From a virus: a stretch of DNA of 32,706 nucleotides. Under the pieces are notes generated by a model. The model worked only from the letters and a program-made list of their open reading frames with translations. It ran no database searches and was not told where the DNA came from. Within the stretch, counting starts at the first letter, position 1, and every line of letters begins with the position of its first letter. Position numbers and translations under genes: made by a program. The stretch is taken from the IMG/VR virus record IMGVR_UViG_3300020205_003204, positions 1 through 32,706 of that record. One strand, 5' to 3'. Of the stretch, positions 23,810-31,024 are shown piece after piece.

Positions 23810-24247
23810 TTAAGACAGGTGCGCTGTCCCACCAAATGGTTGAGCCATTATGAGTGTTATTTTATTAATACTATTATAATCTATACCCGTCTCTAATACA
23901 TCTCCAGCACTAGATTTGACGGTAACATTGGGATTATAGCCAAGGTTGTGTGTTATTTCTACCTGATGGTAGGTTCCCATATTTACAACTTGACCAATTG
24001 AAAATGAGTAACTAAGTGTTTTTGTGCTTAAAATATAACTTTCTGCATTTGCCCAAGTGGTATCGGATAGCTTTGGGCCATAAAATCTAGTAGAAGTTTT
24101 GTCATAATAAAAATCGCCCTCTAGTCCTAAATTTTCTGCAGGGACTCCATTACCATTAAGTATGGTTTTACCTCTTGGTCCTTGTGGACCAGGAGTTGCA
24201 ACTTTTACATTGTTTATTGTTTCTTTTACTATTACTTTATCAACCAT
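23810..24247 (-). CDS. Small virion protein with collagen-like triplets
   Basis: A 145-residue protein coupled to the upstream gene as TAATG. Residues 18-26 are TPGPQGPRG, a short collagen-like Gly-Pro-x run. FYYDKTSTRFYGPKLSDTTW (about 47-66) is the recurring fibre/structural motif that follows such runs. The C-terminal half ends with VEITHNLGYNPNVTVKSSAG, then ITLIMAQPFGGTAHLS, a fibre tip domain shared with the 473-residue neighbour. It is probably a short fibre or connector piece. Function from similarity of parts only. Confidence 0.65.
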   Translation of the reverse strand: MVDKVIVKETINNVKVATPGPQGPRGKTILNGNGVPAENLGLEGDFYYDKTSTRFYGPKLSDTTWANAESYILSTKTLSYSFSIGQVVNMGTYHQVEITHNLGYNPNVTVKSSAGDVLETGIDYNSINKITLIMAQPFGGTAHLS

Positions 24248-24609
24248 TATATAGTGACCGATCTACTCAATGTCATAAATCCCTTAAGAAGTTTGATTTT
24301 GTTTCCATTGGAATCTACAATCATAACATCATAAGCTGATTTCGGATAAAACAGTTTATTTGTTTGAGTAGGAGTCATCTTTATAGTTAAAGTGCCTGTG
24401 GCACCATTTATAGTTATTCCGCCTGTTGGCGAAGTTAGAGTACAAGCAAGTTTGGTTCCGCCCTGTGTATCACGGACCTGCATTTTTGCGGTAGCACCAA
24501 CTAAACTGATTGGTGTAACCTCATCGTCTGCAACATATTGAATCTGAAAAGTAAAGGTAGTGTTTTGTTCTACCTCAAAATTTTTTGAATCTAAATTCTG
24601 ACCTGCCAT
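24247..24609 (-). CDS. Ig-like baseplate/fibre protein (BppU N-domain-like)
   Basis: A 120-residue protein with AGGAG nine bases before the ATG. FEVEQNTTFTFQIQYVADDE, then LVGATAKMQVRDTQGG and YDVMIVDSNGNKIKLLKGFM give the seven-strand Ig-like pattern of the N-terminal domain of phage baseplate upper proteins and related small virion proteins. It is the first gene of the fibre module, following two intrinsic terminators. No catalytic site is seen. It probably anchors fibres to the baseplate, inferred from fold and order. Confidence 0.6.
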   Translation of the reverse strand: MAGQNLDSKNFEVEQNTTFTFQIQYVADDEVTPISLVGATAKMQVRDTQGGTKLACTLTSPTGGITINGATGTLTIKMTPTQTNKLFYPKSAYDVMIVDSNGNKIKLLKGFMTLSRSVTI

Positions 24610-24630
24610 TTGCTAGTACTCCTAAATAGG

Positions 24631-24660
24631 AAAACTCCTATGGTTATTTTACCACAGGAG
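24631..24660 (-). terminator. Intrinsic terminator after the EF-hand membrane gene
   Basis: In the leftward RNA CTCCTGTGGU (24660-24651) pairs over 10 bp, with one G-U pair, with ACCAUAGGAG (24644-24635) around a six-base loop and is followed by UUUU (24634-24631). On the opposite strand one pair becomes a mismatch, so the element is built for leftward transcripts. It may attenuate rather than fully stop reading into the fibre module. Confidence 0.8.
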
Positions 24661-24682
24661 CAATCCTAATTTACTTTAAATG

Positions 24683-24925
24683 TTACTTGTTTTGAAATCC
24701 AAATGACTTATCGTTTGGATTTAACGCCTTCAAAATTACTGGTGCAACTGCTGCAACTCCAGCGGCTAAAAGATCCTTTGGATTTGTGTTGCCAGTCATA
24801 TAGAGAGCCATAGCAGCTGCTAAAAATGCTCTTCCGTATGTTCCTAATGCACTTAGAATTTGTTCTTGCATAGTTATTTTCCCGTCTTTATTTAAATCAG
24901 CCTTGTCAAATTTCTTTGTGGCCAT
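24683..24925 (-). CDS. EF-hand, holin-like membrane protein
   Basis: An 80-residue protein with AGGAG ahead of the ATG. Residues 10-21 (DLNKDGKITMQE) form a complete 12-residue EF-hand calcium loop with D10, N12, D14, G15, I17 and E21. Two hydrophobic segments follow (about 28-45, YGRAFLAAAMALYMTG, and 50-68, DLLAAGVAAVAPVILKAL), then LNPNDKSFGFQNK. Two membrane helices and a charged tail in such a short phage protein fit a holin, and the ALNPND ending is familiar from actinophage holin-type proteins. The gene stands alone between two terminators. No endolysin adjoins it, so the holin call is tentative. Confidence 0.55.
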   Translation of the reverse strand: MATKKFDKADLNKDGKITMQEQILSALGTYGRAFLAAAMALYMTGNTNPKDLLAAGVAAVAPVILKALNPNDKSFGFQNK

Positions 24926-24954
24926 GATATCATCTCCTAATGAGCTATTTGCTC

Positions 24955-24976
24955 AAAAATTTGGGTTTCCCCAAAT
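24955..24976 (-). terminator. Intrinsic terminator after the ribonucleotide reductase gene
   Basis: On the minus strand ATTTGGG - GAAA tetraloop - CCCAAAT, a 7-bp perfect stem, followed directly by TTTTT, 12 bases after the reductase stop. A textbook rho-independent terminator. Confidence 0.9.
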
Positions 24977-24988
24977 GCTATTCTACCA

Positions 24989-26923
24989 CTATGCAGAAAT
25001 ATCTACAAGTTCGCAGTTTCCGTCAGAACTACATGCGAGAGTGGCGTTTGTTGAAGTTCCGTCCTCTGTTTCATAAAAAGACAAATCTTCCCAACGAATA
25101 TCCTTAGGCATTTGTGCAACTAAAGCATCGTATTCTTCTTTTGAAACTTCTTGGTATGGAGCTTGCTTATATGAATGATCTGAATGAGGAAGGAATGAAA
25201 TACCAGATACTTCATCAAAATGTTTGTATACCCAGGCCCCTACTTCCATCCATTCATCTTCTTTCACAGAAACTGTAATTGATGGCTTATGCTCACACCA
25301 AGCACGTTGGTAAACTAACCAAATATTTAAGTGTTCAATAGCTGTTAAATCATTTCTAACTATTGCACCCTCTGGTGCTTTTACTGGAAATGAGAACACG
25401 TATGTATCGTTTGGCTTCATAACATCATCTTCTACAGGAATTCCAACTTCCTTTAAGAATGTAGAGATTGGATCGCCCTTTGAGCCACGTACTGTACGAA
25501 TATAATATGGAGAATGCCAAGCATGCATTCCTGAAGATACCCCGACCAATTGAGATACTGTTCCTGATGGCTTTACACAAGTAATGGCAGCAGACTCTGG
25601 AATCCCAATTTTCCCAGCCTCATCTTTATTCTTTTCTCTTGCTGACTCTCTAAGGGTCATTAAAAATGCTTCTAAAGAAATAAGATCTTCTTTACCAGAC
25701 ATAAATTTATGTCCAAATTGTCCAGTTAAAGATACTCCTAGTAAGCGTTCTTCTTCCGTGTTGTCTTTCCAGATCTTGCGAAGATATTTAAAATCAGTAA
25801 GCGTAGATTGCCACGTTCCAAGAATAGTTGCAAGTTCAACCTTGCGTTCAATATCTTTCTTTGTATCATTTTCACGTAATACGACTTCTGAAAGATTGCA
25901 AAACTGGTAAGGACGTAAGATAATTTCTGAACACGGGTTAGTTCCGTAGTGAATATCTGGATCTCTTCTTCCAAACTTGGCTGCTTGGGCTTGAGCTGCG
26001 GCCACGTTATATATACCTCGTTCTCCCGACTTTGAGTCATAAAGATTTTTCCATTCTGCTATAAATTGTTCCATCTCTGGTTTGCGAGAATAAGCAACAG
26101 AGTTATTTGAAAGTGAACGTTGAGTGTTTTTTTCCCACCAATTGCCTGATTTTGCTGCAGCCATTTCAATGTCATTAATATTAGAAAGAGATATCATTGC
26201 TGATCTGCGAACTCCGCCAACAACTACTACTTCTCCAATTTTGCACATAAGGTCATGTGCTTCAATAGGCTTTAGATTTCTTCCAGCTGCATTTTTAAAT
26301 TTAGCAATTGTAAAGTCAAACAAGTTTACTAATGGCTGTGGACCAGATGATCTGCCACCCATTGTTTTAAGTCTTGCGCCTGCGGGACGTACTTTAGACA
26401 CATCAATTGCTGGAATTTGGCCAGACCACAATAGCGCAAGCAACTCACGGTATGCTTTCGCCCAACCTTGTTTAGAATCTTCTACAGAAATAACTGTAGT
26501 TGATTTTTCAAATGATTCTGGGACGGCAGGAAGCTTATTAACATACTTATACTCAACAGAAAAACCTACTCCTGTTCCACACATAAGAATATACATAGTC
26601 TCATCAAATGATCTTGGATTATCTACTGGAACAAACGAACAATTGTATCCAGCAACATGATCACGATCTAATGCAGCACCTGCAGTCATTACTGATCGCA
26701 TTGATGGCATAACGTTTCTATTAAACACTGCAGACTTTAATTCTTCAATTAATTTAGATTCTGGTTCGTAAGAATATTCTTTAAAAAGATGATCTAGCAT
26801 AAAATCAAAATATCTGTCTACTGTTTCTCCCCATTTTTCACGACGGTTTTCTTCAGGAATCCATCTTGCATATCTAGACAATGCAATAAAGTTTTCATAT
26901 GGGTTTTCAATAGTTTTGGACAT
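24989..26923 (-). CDS. nrdJ: Class II (adenosylcobalamin-dependent) ribonucleotide reductase
   Basis: A 644-residue monomeric-type class II reductase, which makes deoxynucleotides from ribonucleotides with a cobalamin radical. The redox pair is C95 (AGYNCSFVP) and C342 (QFCNLSE). The thiyl and proton-relay residues are C331 and E333 (TNPCSEI), 11 residues from C342 as in Lactobacillus leichmannii RTPR. The C-terminal shuttle cysteines are C631 and C637 (ACSSDGNCELV). CVKPSGTVSQLVG (449-461) is the phosphate-binding loop. No intein or frameshift interrupts it. The protein is shorter than the 739-residue leichmannii enzyme. It would let the phage make DNA without oxygen dependence, using host B12. 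Confidence 0.93.
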   Translation of the reverse strand: MSKTIENPYENFIALSRYARWIPEENRREKWGETVDRYFDFMLDHLFKEYSYEPESKLIEELKSAVFNRNVMPSMRSVMTAGAALDRDHVAGYNCSFVPVDNPRSFDETMYILMCGTGVGFSVEYKYVNKLPAVPESFEKSTTVISVEDSKQGWAKAYRELLALLWSGQIPAIDVSKVRPAGARLKTMGGRSSGPQPLVNLFDFTIAKFKNAAGRNLKPIEAHDLMCKIGEVVVVGGVRRSAMISLSNINDIEMAAAKSGNWWEKNTQRSLSNNSVAYSRKPEMEQFIAEWKNLYDSKSGERGIYNVAAAQAQAAKFGRRDPDIHYGTNPCSEIILRPYQFCNLSEVVLRENDTKKDIERKVELATILGTWQSTLTDFKYLRKIWKDNTEEERLLGVSLTGQFGHKFMSGKEDLISLEAFLMTLRESAREKNKDEAGKIGIPESAAITCVKPSGTVSQLVGVSSGMHAWHSPYYIRTVRGSKGDPISTFLKEVGIPVEDDVMKPNDTYVFSFPVKAPEGAIVRNDLTAIEHLNIWLVYQRAWCEHKPSITVSVKEDEWMEVGAWVYKHFDEVSGISFLPHSDHSYKQAPYQEVSKEEYDALVAQMPKDIRWEDLSFYETEDGTSTNATLACSSDGNCELVDISA

Positions 26924-27013
26924 TTTTTAGTGTTACCTTTTCTTCCGCCTTACGGATTGATTAATTTTTGAATAAGTCCTAAGTGTACCAAACTTCTTTT
27001 AAACGGTCTAGGC

Positions 27014-28003
27014 CTAAGAAAATTTTTTAAATATATGATCAAAAGATTTATTGGTCAACTGTAACCAATTATATTCTTCGTGTATTTTAGTTGACTGTGA
27101 ATAATAATAACCAGAGTATGCTTTAAAATTATGAACTACATCTTTCATACTCTCTAGCAAAGATTCATAGTTTGGTTCAAAAACTTTGCCTTCGTGTGGG
27201 AATTGCCAAGGTGAGTCTATTAACTTTGATTTAATTTTAAGAGGCCCTAAGTAGTTTTCATAATGAGCCCAGCCACTTGTACAAATTGTTGGCATTCCAG
27301 TAGCAAGTGCTTGCAAAGGTATAAATCCAAAGCCTTCTCCATAGCTGGGATAAACTAAAACATCGTGGTTATGATAAAGCCTAACTAATTCATCGTCTGA
27401 CATTTCTTCTGTAATTATTTTAATATTATTATATATGTTTTGAGGAAGCCCAATAATATTCTTATCTATTTCATTATTATATACTCTAGTAGTATTATTA
27501 TGATAAGCTTTTATAGTCAAAGAGTAGCGTGGATCATTTCCATAAAGTTTTACAAAAGCATCTACTACCATTTGTCCTGCTTTTCTTGGTGCGGGTTCTC
27601 CAACGTGTAAAAATTTTATTACTTCTGATTCTAATCTTTTTTTAGGTTTCCAGATTTCTTGTATCCCGTGTGGAAAAACTTTTACATTTTTATATCCGTT
27701 ATCTTCAAATACTTGTGCACACCAATCTGAAGTTGTCCACATTTCATCAGTAGCATCTATCATCTCTTTCCATCTTACAGGAATTACAGTTGATTCCCAA
27801 GGAGTGTATCCAATTTGATACTGGCCTCTATGCATTTTGAAATGTTCTGGTTGGGCAAAATTTAATTGAATTGGAGATTTTGGATCTGCGTATGGAACTT
27901 GATGTCCTAATGATTTTAAAGATTCAACTATGTTTAATCCAGCATAACCATACCCATTAGATGTCTTTAAATTAATAGTAGGCGTAAAAAACGATATTTT
28001 CAT
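27014..28003 (-). CDS. Glycosyltransferase, GT4 family (GT-B fold)
   Basis: A 329-residue GT-B type transferase that moves a sugar from a nucleotide-sugar donor. N-domain: MKISFFTPTINLKTSNGYGY with a Gly-rich acceptor-side loop (15-22), and DEMWTTSDWCAQVFEDNGYK. C-domain: KFLHVGEPAPRKAGQMVVDA (130-149), then LYHNHDVLVYPSYGEGFGFI and ALATGMPTICTSGW. The EX7E motif reads E223...Q231, so its second Glu is Gln. It may glycosylate host surface polymer, phage fibres or another acceptor. AGAAAGAA precedes the ATG. It is divergent from the lysozyme-like gene on the other strand. Confidence 0.85.
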   Translation of the reverse strand: MKISFFTPTINLKTSNGYGYAGLNIVESLKSLGHQVPYADPKSPIQLNFAQPEHFKMHRGQYQIGYTPWESTVIPVRWKEMIDATDEMWTTSDWCAQVFEDNGYKNVKVFPHGIQEIWKPKKRLESEVIKFLHVGEPAPRKAGQMVVDAFVKLYGNDPRYSLTIKAYHNNTTRVYNNEIDKNIIGLPQNIYNNIKIITEEMSDDELVRLYHNHDVLVYPSYGEGFGFIPLQALATGMPTICTSGWAHYENYLGPLKIKSKLIDSPWQFPHEGKVFEPNYESLLESMKDVVHNFKAYSGYYYSQSTKIHEEYNWLQLTNKSFDHIFKKFS

Positions 28004-28025
28004 ATATTCTTTCTGGTTGACTGGC

Positions 28026-28059
28026 TTGACAGAGTTTATCTATCAATGCTAGTATTATA
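28026..28059. promoter_or_regulatory. Divergent promoter region between glycosyltransferase and lysozyme-like gene
   Basis: Rightward, TTGACA (28026-28031) and TAGTAT (28050-28055) are 18 bases apart, upstream of an AGGAGG site. Leftward, TATAAT (28054-28059 on the minus strand) lies about 50 bases before the glycosyltransferase start but lacks a clear -35. The two -10 boxes overlap, so the two directions may compete. Confidence 0.5.
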
Positions 28060-28088
28060 GTTCGTTATCTCTAAAGGAGGAAATGCCA

Positions 28089-28643
28089 ATGGAGAATATA
28101 AAGCAAGGTTTAAGCGATGTTGTACATCACTGGACTGCAATAGTAATGATAACATTATTTCTATTTTCAGCAAACCCAGCAGTACCACAAGCTCAAGCTT
28201 TAACAGTACAACCAAAGACAGAAGTACAACTTAAGAAAGAAACCTTAGAAAAGTACAGCAATACTGTTTATAAGCCTTCAGAAATGCTTTCAGACATTGA
28301 GCTGAAAGAACTACTGGCAACGGTAGGTTTTGAAGGAGAAGCCCTTAAAACGGCTTGGGCCATTGCAAAGCGGGAGTCCAATGGACGACCATTAGCTTAT
28401 AATGGTAACTGGAAAACTGGAGACAGTTCCTATGGAATTTTTCAGATCAATATGTTGGGTAACCTCGGCGTAGATCGTAAAGAAAAATTTGACCTGAAAT
28501 CAAATATACTATTATTTGATCCAGTAATAAACGCAGAGATAACGTATTACATGACCAATGGCGGTAAAGATTGGTCAAGCTGGAAGGGACTCACCCCTAA
28601 AGCTAAGGAGTGGCTAGCCCACTTCCCACTTAAAAAAGTATAA
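28089..28643 (+). CDS. Secreted lysozyme/transglycosylase-like protein
   Basis: A 184-residue protein. ATG 28089 is chosen over ATG 28083 because AGGAGG (28075-28080) lies 8 bases before it but only 2 before the other. A hydrophobic segment (about 16-29, TAIVMITLFLFSA) and a PQAQA site near 33-37 look like a signal peptide. From residue 84 comes a lysozyme-like fold: KTAWAIAKRESNGRPLAYNG with E96 as likely catalytic acid, then SSYGIFQINMLGN and ITYYMTNGGKDWSSW. It would cut peptidoglycan, either for exit or as a virion- or infection-stage hydrolase. It heads a rightward row of small genes. Confidence 0.78.
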   Translation: MENIKQGLSDVVHHWTAIVMITLFLFSANPAVPQAQALTVQPKTEVQLKKETLEKYSNTVYKPSEMLSDIELKELLATVGFEGEALKTAWAIAKRESNGRPLAYNGNWKTGDSSYGIFQINMLGNLGVDRKEKFDLKSNILLFDPVINAEITYYMTNGGKDWSSWKGLTPKAKEWLAHFPLKKV

Positions 28644-28651
28644 GAGGAATA

Positions 28652-28867
28652 ATGAGGATACAATACGTATCTAAATATATATCTTTATCAGAAGAAGGCC
28701 TTGTATCTAAATTGGAGTGTCCAATAGATCAGGGTCTTCTTCTTCCTAACTTAAATGAGAATGATAATATATTTTTATACTGTATTTCATGCTCATTTAA
28801 AAAAATTGTAGGTATAGACCTTTACAATAAAATAATGAATCAAGTAAATGAGGTGGAAAATGGCTGA
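28652..28867 (+). CDS. Small zinc-ribbon-like protein
   Basis: A 71-residue protein with GAGGAATA before the ATG. Cysteines C23 (ECPIDQG) and a CISC pair (YCISCSFKK, about 44-47) give a C...CxxC arrangement of the sort found in small treble-clef or zinc-ribbon proteins, although the fourth ligand is not clear. It ends in an eight-base overlap with the next gene. Function unknown; nucleic-acid contact or protein partner binding is possible. Confidence 0.6.
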   Translation: MRIQYVSKYISLSEEGLVSKLECPIDQGLLLPNLNENDNIFLYCISCSFKKIVGIDLYNKIMNQVNEVENG

Positions 28868-29078
28868 CGAGCCAAATAGCAGCAACCTAGAGGATAATCT
28901 TCCTATGGTTAACTACATAATGCTACACAGAATTTATGACCTATTGACGGTAATAGGAAATAAATTAGTTGGTGGCGATGAAATATCTAAAATGGTAGAA
29001 TATCATGACAAAGGTTATTTACTGGGCCCAAGCCCATCGTATACAGTAGATGAAACAGGAGAACAAAATGGTAACTAA
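28860..29078 (+). CDS. Small acidic hypothetical protein
   Basis: A 72-residue protein (MADEPNSSNLED...) started at ATG 28860, which has GAGGTGG just before it; the upstream ATG at 28848 overlaps that ribosome site. The middle is an amphipathic helix (VNYIMLHRIYDLLTVIGNKL), and the C-terminus is Gly/Pro-rich (GYLLGPSPSYTVDETGEQ). It overlaps both neighbours, a sign of coupled translation. No family recognised. Confidence 0.65.
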   Translation: MADEPNSSNLEDNLPMVNYIMLHRIYDLLTVIGNKLVGGDEISKMVEYHDKGYLLGPSPSYTVDETGEQNGN

Positions 29079-29262
29079 AGAACAAGCGGTTGAAATTATG
29101 GTAGAAGCAATTAATATCATGCAGCGTCAGGGAGCGGTACATCAAAAGCAGGACCTGGTAGAACTTGAAAAACAATTACTTGCAGTACAAGATCAATATA
29201 GACAAATGTGTGCAAGCCTTTATGCCACATTAGTATTAAAAGGCGTAATTGCTCCTAACTAG
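29068..29262 (+). CDS. Small helical hypothetical protein
   Basis: A 64-residue protein (MVTKEQAVEIMVEAINIMQR...) started at ATG 29068 behind AGGAG, overlapping the previous stop by eleven bases. It is almost entirely helical, with a coiled-coil-like stretch (DLVELEKQLLAVQDQYRQM). It is the last gene of the four-gene rightward row. No family recognised; a small adaptor or regulator is possible. Confidence 0.65.
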   Translation: MVTKEQAVEIMVEAINIMQRQGAVHQKQDLVELEKQLLAVQDQYRQMCASLYATLVLKGVIAPN

Positions 29263-29264
29263 TC

Positions 29265-29293
29265 TTGACTTTGTATAATAATCGTTTTATACT
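29265..29293 (+). promoter_or_regulatory. Strong promoter for a small RNA
   Basis: TTGACT (29265-29270), exactly 17 bases, TATACT (29288-29293). Each hexamer matches consensus at five of six bases. The expected start is near 29300. No start codon with a ribosome site follows before the terminator at 29351-29384. Confidence 0.7.
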
Positions 29294-29299
29294 ATTATT

Positions 29300-29385
29300 G
29301 TACAGGTTGAGTAAGTAATTGCTCCTTGTATTAGCTCTCACGAGCAGCAGAACCCAATCGGATCCGCCTCTGGTTGGGTTTTTTG
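29300..29385 (+). ncRNA. Candidate small non-coding RNA of about 85 nt
   Basis: The stretch between a near-consensus promoter and a perfect intrinsic terminator carries no credible reading frame. It contains a small hairpin (GCTC-TCAC-GAGC) ahead of the terminator stem. It does not fold as a tRNA: no acceptor stem or T-loop consensus is seen. It could be a regulatory RNA or simply the promoter-proximal part of an attenuated message for the downstream oxygenase gene. Confidence 0.5.
29351..29384 (+). terminator. Intrinsic terminator of the small RNA
   Basis: AACCCAATC (29351-29359) pairs with GGTTGGGTT (29372-29380) over 9 bp including one T-G pair, with a 12-base loop, and ends in a six-T run (29379-29384). 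The T-run leads straight into an extended -10 box. Confidence 0.85.
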
Positions 29386-29392
29386 CTATAAT
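29384..29392 (+). promoter_or_regulatory. Extended -10, leaderless promoter
   Basis: TGCTATAAT, a TGN-extended -10 with a perfect hexamer at 29387-29392, followed by AAAGAT and the ATG at 29399, so transcription should begin on the start codon. No -35 is needed for this type. The 15 bases from TATAAT to ATG are identical to those at 31732-31718 on the other strand. Confidence 0.65.
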
Positions 29393-29398
29393 AAAGAT

Positions 29399-29551
29399 AT
29401 GACAAGAGATCATTTTTCCCAACAAATGAGCAATCCTTATTTTCAAACAAAACATTACGAGGAAGAGTCTGTCGGCACGGAATTAGAAAAGTCTATTGAG
29501 AAAAAAATCTTAAAATTAATTAAAAAGGTGTGGAGACGCAAAAATGTTTAA
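29399..29551 (+). CDS. 50-residue basic protein, leaderless
   Basis: A short frame (MTRDHFSQQMSNPYFQTKHY...) whose ATG lies six bases after an extended -10 box and which has no Shine-Dalgarno site. The N-terminal half is polar. The C-terminal half (LEKSIEKKILKLIKKVWRRK) is a strongly basic amphipathic helix that could bind nucleic acid or membrane. It overlaps the start of the oxygenase gene by eight bases, so it may also serve as a leader that couples translation to that gene. No family recognised. Confidence 0.6.
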   Translation: MTRDHFSQQMSNPYFQTKHYEEESVGTELEKSIEKKILKLIKKVWRRKNV

Positions 29552-30092
29552 AGGGTTACCAGGAATAATAAAGATTGCTGATGAAATATTTTTGTATAAA
29601 AACTTTGTAAGCAAAGAAGAGGCTAAAGATCTACATAATGCTTGTTTAAATTACCCTAATGACATCTGGAATGATACTATAAATCCAATCGAATGGTATA
29701 ACAATAAAACAACATCTCCCGTAGAAGAAGCACAGGGTCTTCTTTTAAAAATACAAGAACTGGTAAAAGATACCCATACCGCTACACAATCTCTTTCTTT
29801 TATGAGAATGTTTCCTGGTGATGAAATGCATGTTCATACGGATACCTGCGGAGATGATCAGCCAACTGCAAATGATCATTTTGAAACTTGTGCTATAACA
29901 GAATATGGCGTTGTGCTTTATTTAAATGATTGTTTTAACGGGGGAGAAATTTACTATCCCGATTTAAATTTAGAATATAAACCAGAGGCTGGGGATCTGC
30001 TTATTCATCACGCAATGATTAACCATGGGGTAAAAAAAGTAATTGAGGGCGTAAGATACTCTTATCCTACATTCTTAATTAAAAATACTTAA
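29544..30092 (+). CDS. 2OG-Fe(II) oxygenase, copy 7 (rightward)
   Basis: A 182-residue protein, the only oxygenase in the window on the plus strand. The ligands are H98 and D100 (MHVHTDTCGDD) and H161 (MINHGVKKVIEG), with anchor R171 (GVRYSYPTFL). VVLYLNDCFNGGEIYYPDLN (123-142) and YKPEAGDLLIHH (145-156) are the core strands. An ATGTTTAA overlap with the 50-residue gene suggests coupled expression. It is more compact than the clustered copies and may act on a different target. Family certain by motif, substrate unknown. Confidence 0.85.
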   Translation: MFKGLPGIIKIADEIFLYKNFVSKEEAKDLHNACLNYPNDIWNDTINPIEWYNNKTTSPVEEAQGLLLKIQELVKDTHTATQSLSFMRMFPGDEMHVHTDTCGDDQPTANDHFETCAITEYGVVLYLNDCFNGGEIYYPDLNLEYKPEAGDLLIHHAMINHGVKKVIEGVRYSYPTFLIKNT

Positions 30093-30140
30093 TTTAGCCA
30101 GTATAGTGCGAAAAAAGTGCGCCGTCGGTAGAAGAACCAA

Positions 30141-30425
30141 TTATTGAATTGTTCTCTTGCCCCATGCTTTGTGATATTTCTCATCCTCTGTAAATTCGTA
30201 CAGTAGATCCATTAACAACTTACAGTTAGAATGGCTTTCTAGGTACCAGATGTCACAGTACCCTTGAGAAGTGTTTAAACATTCGGCTAAACGCCCTTGT
30301 AGCCGTTCTACGGCCCATTCTAGGGCGGCGGTAGCCAGTAAAGTATCAGCCATATAATAATTACATTCTCTATATCTAGCATCCTTAAATCTTTTGACTA
30401 ATTCGTGGACGATAGACGGATTCAT
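30141..30425 (-). CDS. Helical hypothetical protein
   Basis: A 94-residue protein whose ATG overlaps the stop of the oxygenase gene upstream as ATGA, so the two are translated together. It is predicted mostly helical (VHELVKRFKDARYRE, TAALEWAVERLQGRLAECL, CKLLMDLLYEFTEDEKYHKA) and has four cysteines without a metal-site pattern. No family recognised. It faces the rightward oxygenase gene tail to tail; 48 bases separate them. Confidence 0.65.
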   Translation of the reverse strand: MNPSIVHELVKRFKDARYRECNYYMADTLLATAALEWAVERLQGRLAECLNTSQGYCDIWYLESHSNCKLLMDLLYEFTEDEKYHKAWGKRTIQ

Positions 30426-31024
30426 ATATGTATACTACTACGATTAAATGCGAATGTAGCCAGAGTATATCTTTCTCCAGAAGTTACTTTTTTAACTCCG
30501 TGAATATATTCTTCTTTTCCGCTGTGAACTAATATAGTATTAGGTTTAGGTTTAAATGTCATGTTTTTCTCAGTATATGATACTTCTCCACCTGTGTATT
30601 CATCATTAATATAAAAGATAACTCCGTAGAGCATTTCTGATCCTTCAGGTAGAGTTCCGTAAGCATTATCCCAGTGTGGATTTAAAGACCATTCCTCATC
30701 ATCCCACCAAGTAGATCCTTCTACCTTAGGGTTAGACTTAGAAGTATATCTATTAACATTATAATGGGGGTGGTGAACAGCAATATCCGAATTCACTAAT
30801 TCAGCCATAGCTAGATTCACTTTATGTAAAGCCCAAGAAGCTTTTTCTTCAGATACGTGTTTAGTATTATTGTTCCAAAGGGATTCCGACTCTAAACCTA
30901 GAACTGAGACCCATTCTCCAGAATTCTTGCAAAAGTCTTGTAGTGCAAGAAGTTCATCTGGTTCAAGGATATCTTCTACATAGAATATCTCTGGATCTAG
31001 ATACTTAATTTGGTTTTGGTTCAT
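30422..31024 (-). CDS. 2OG-Fe(II) oxygenase, copy 8
   Basis: A 200-residue protein. The ligands are H117 and D119 (NPHWDNAYGTL) and H175 (EYIHGVKKVTSG), with anchor R185 (GERYTLATFAF). VIFYINDEYTGGEVSYTEKN (135-154) and FKPKPNTILVHSGKEEYIHG (157-176) are the core. YHNV-type aromatic residues line the N-terminal part. The ATG overlaps the end of a 49-residue membrane gene. It is separate from the six-gene island and so probably early expressed, since it follows the control region near 31.7 kb. Confidence 0.85.
   Translation of the reverse strand: MNQNQIKYLDPEIFYVEDILEPDELLALQDFCKNSGEWVSVLGLESESLWNNNTKHVSEEKASWALHKVNLAMAELVNSDIAVHHPHYNVNRYTSKSNPKVEGSTWWDDEEWSLNPHWDNAYGTLPEGSEMLYGVIFYINDEYTGGEVSYTEKNMTFKPKPNTILVHSGKEEYIHGVKKVTSGERYTLATFAFNRSSIHI

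Noticed and set aside
29300-29385. tRNA gene
   Set aside because: No seven-base acceptor stem, anticodon arm or T-loop consensus; better explained as promoter-to-terminator small RNA.
30134-30154. Terminator between the convergent genes at 30.1 kb
   Set aside because: The 8-bp stem has a bulge and no T-run on either strand; it may be chance in AT-rich DNA.
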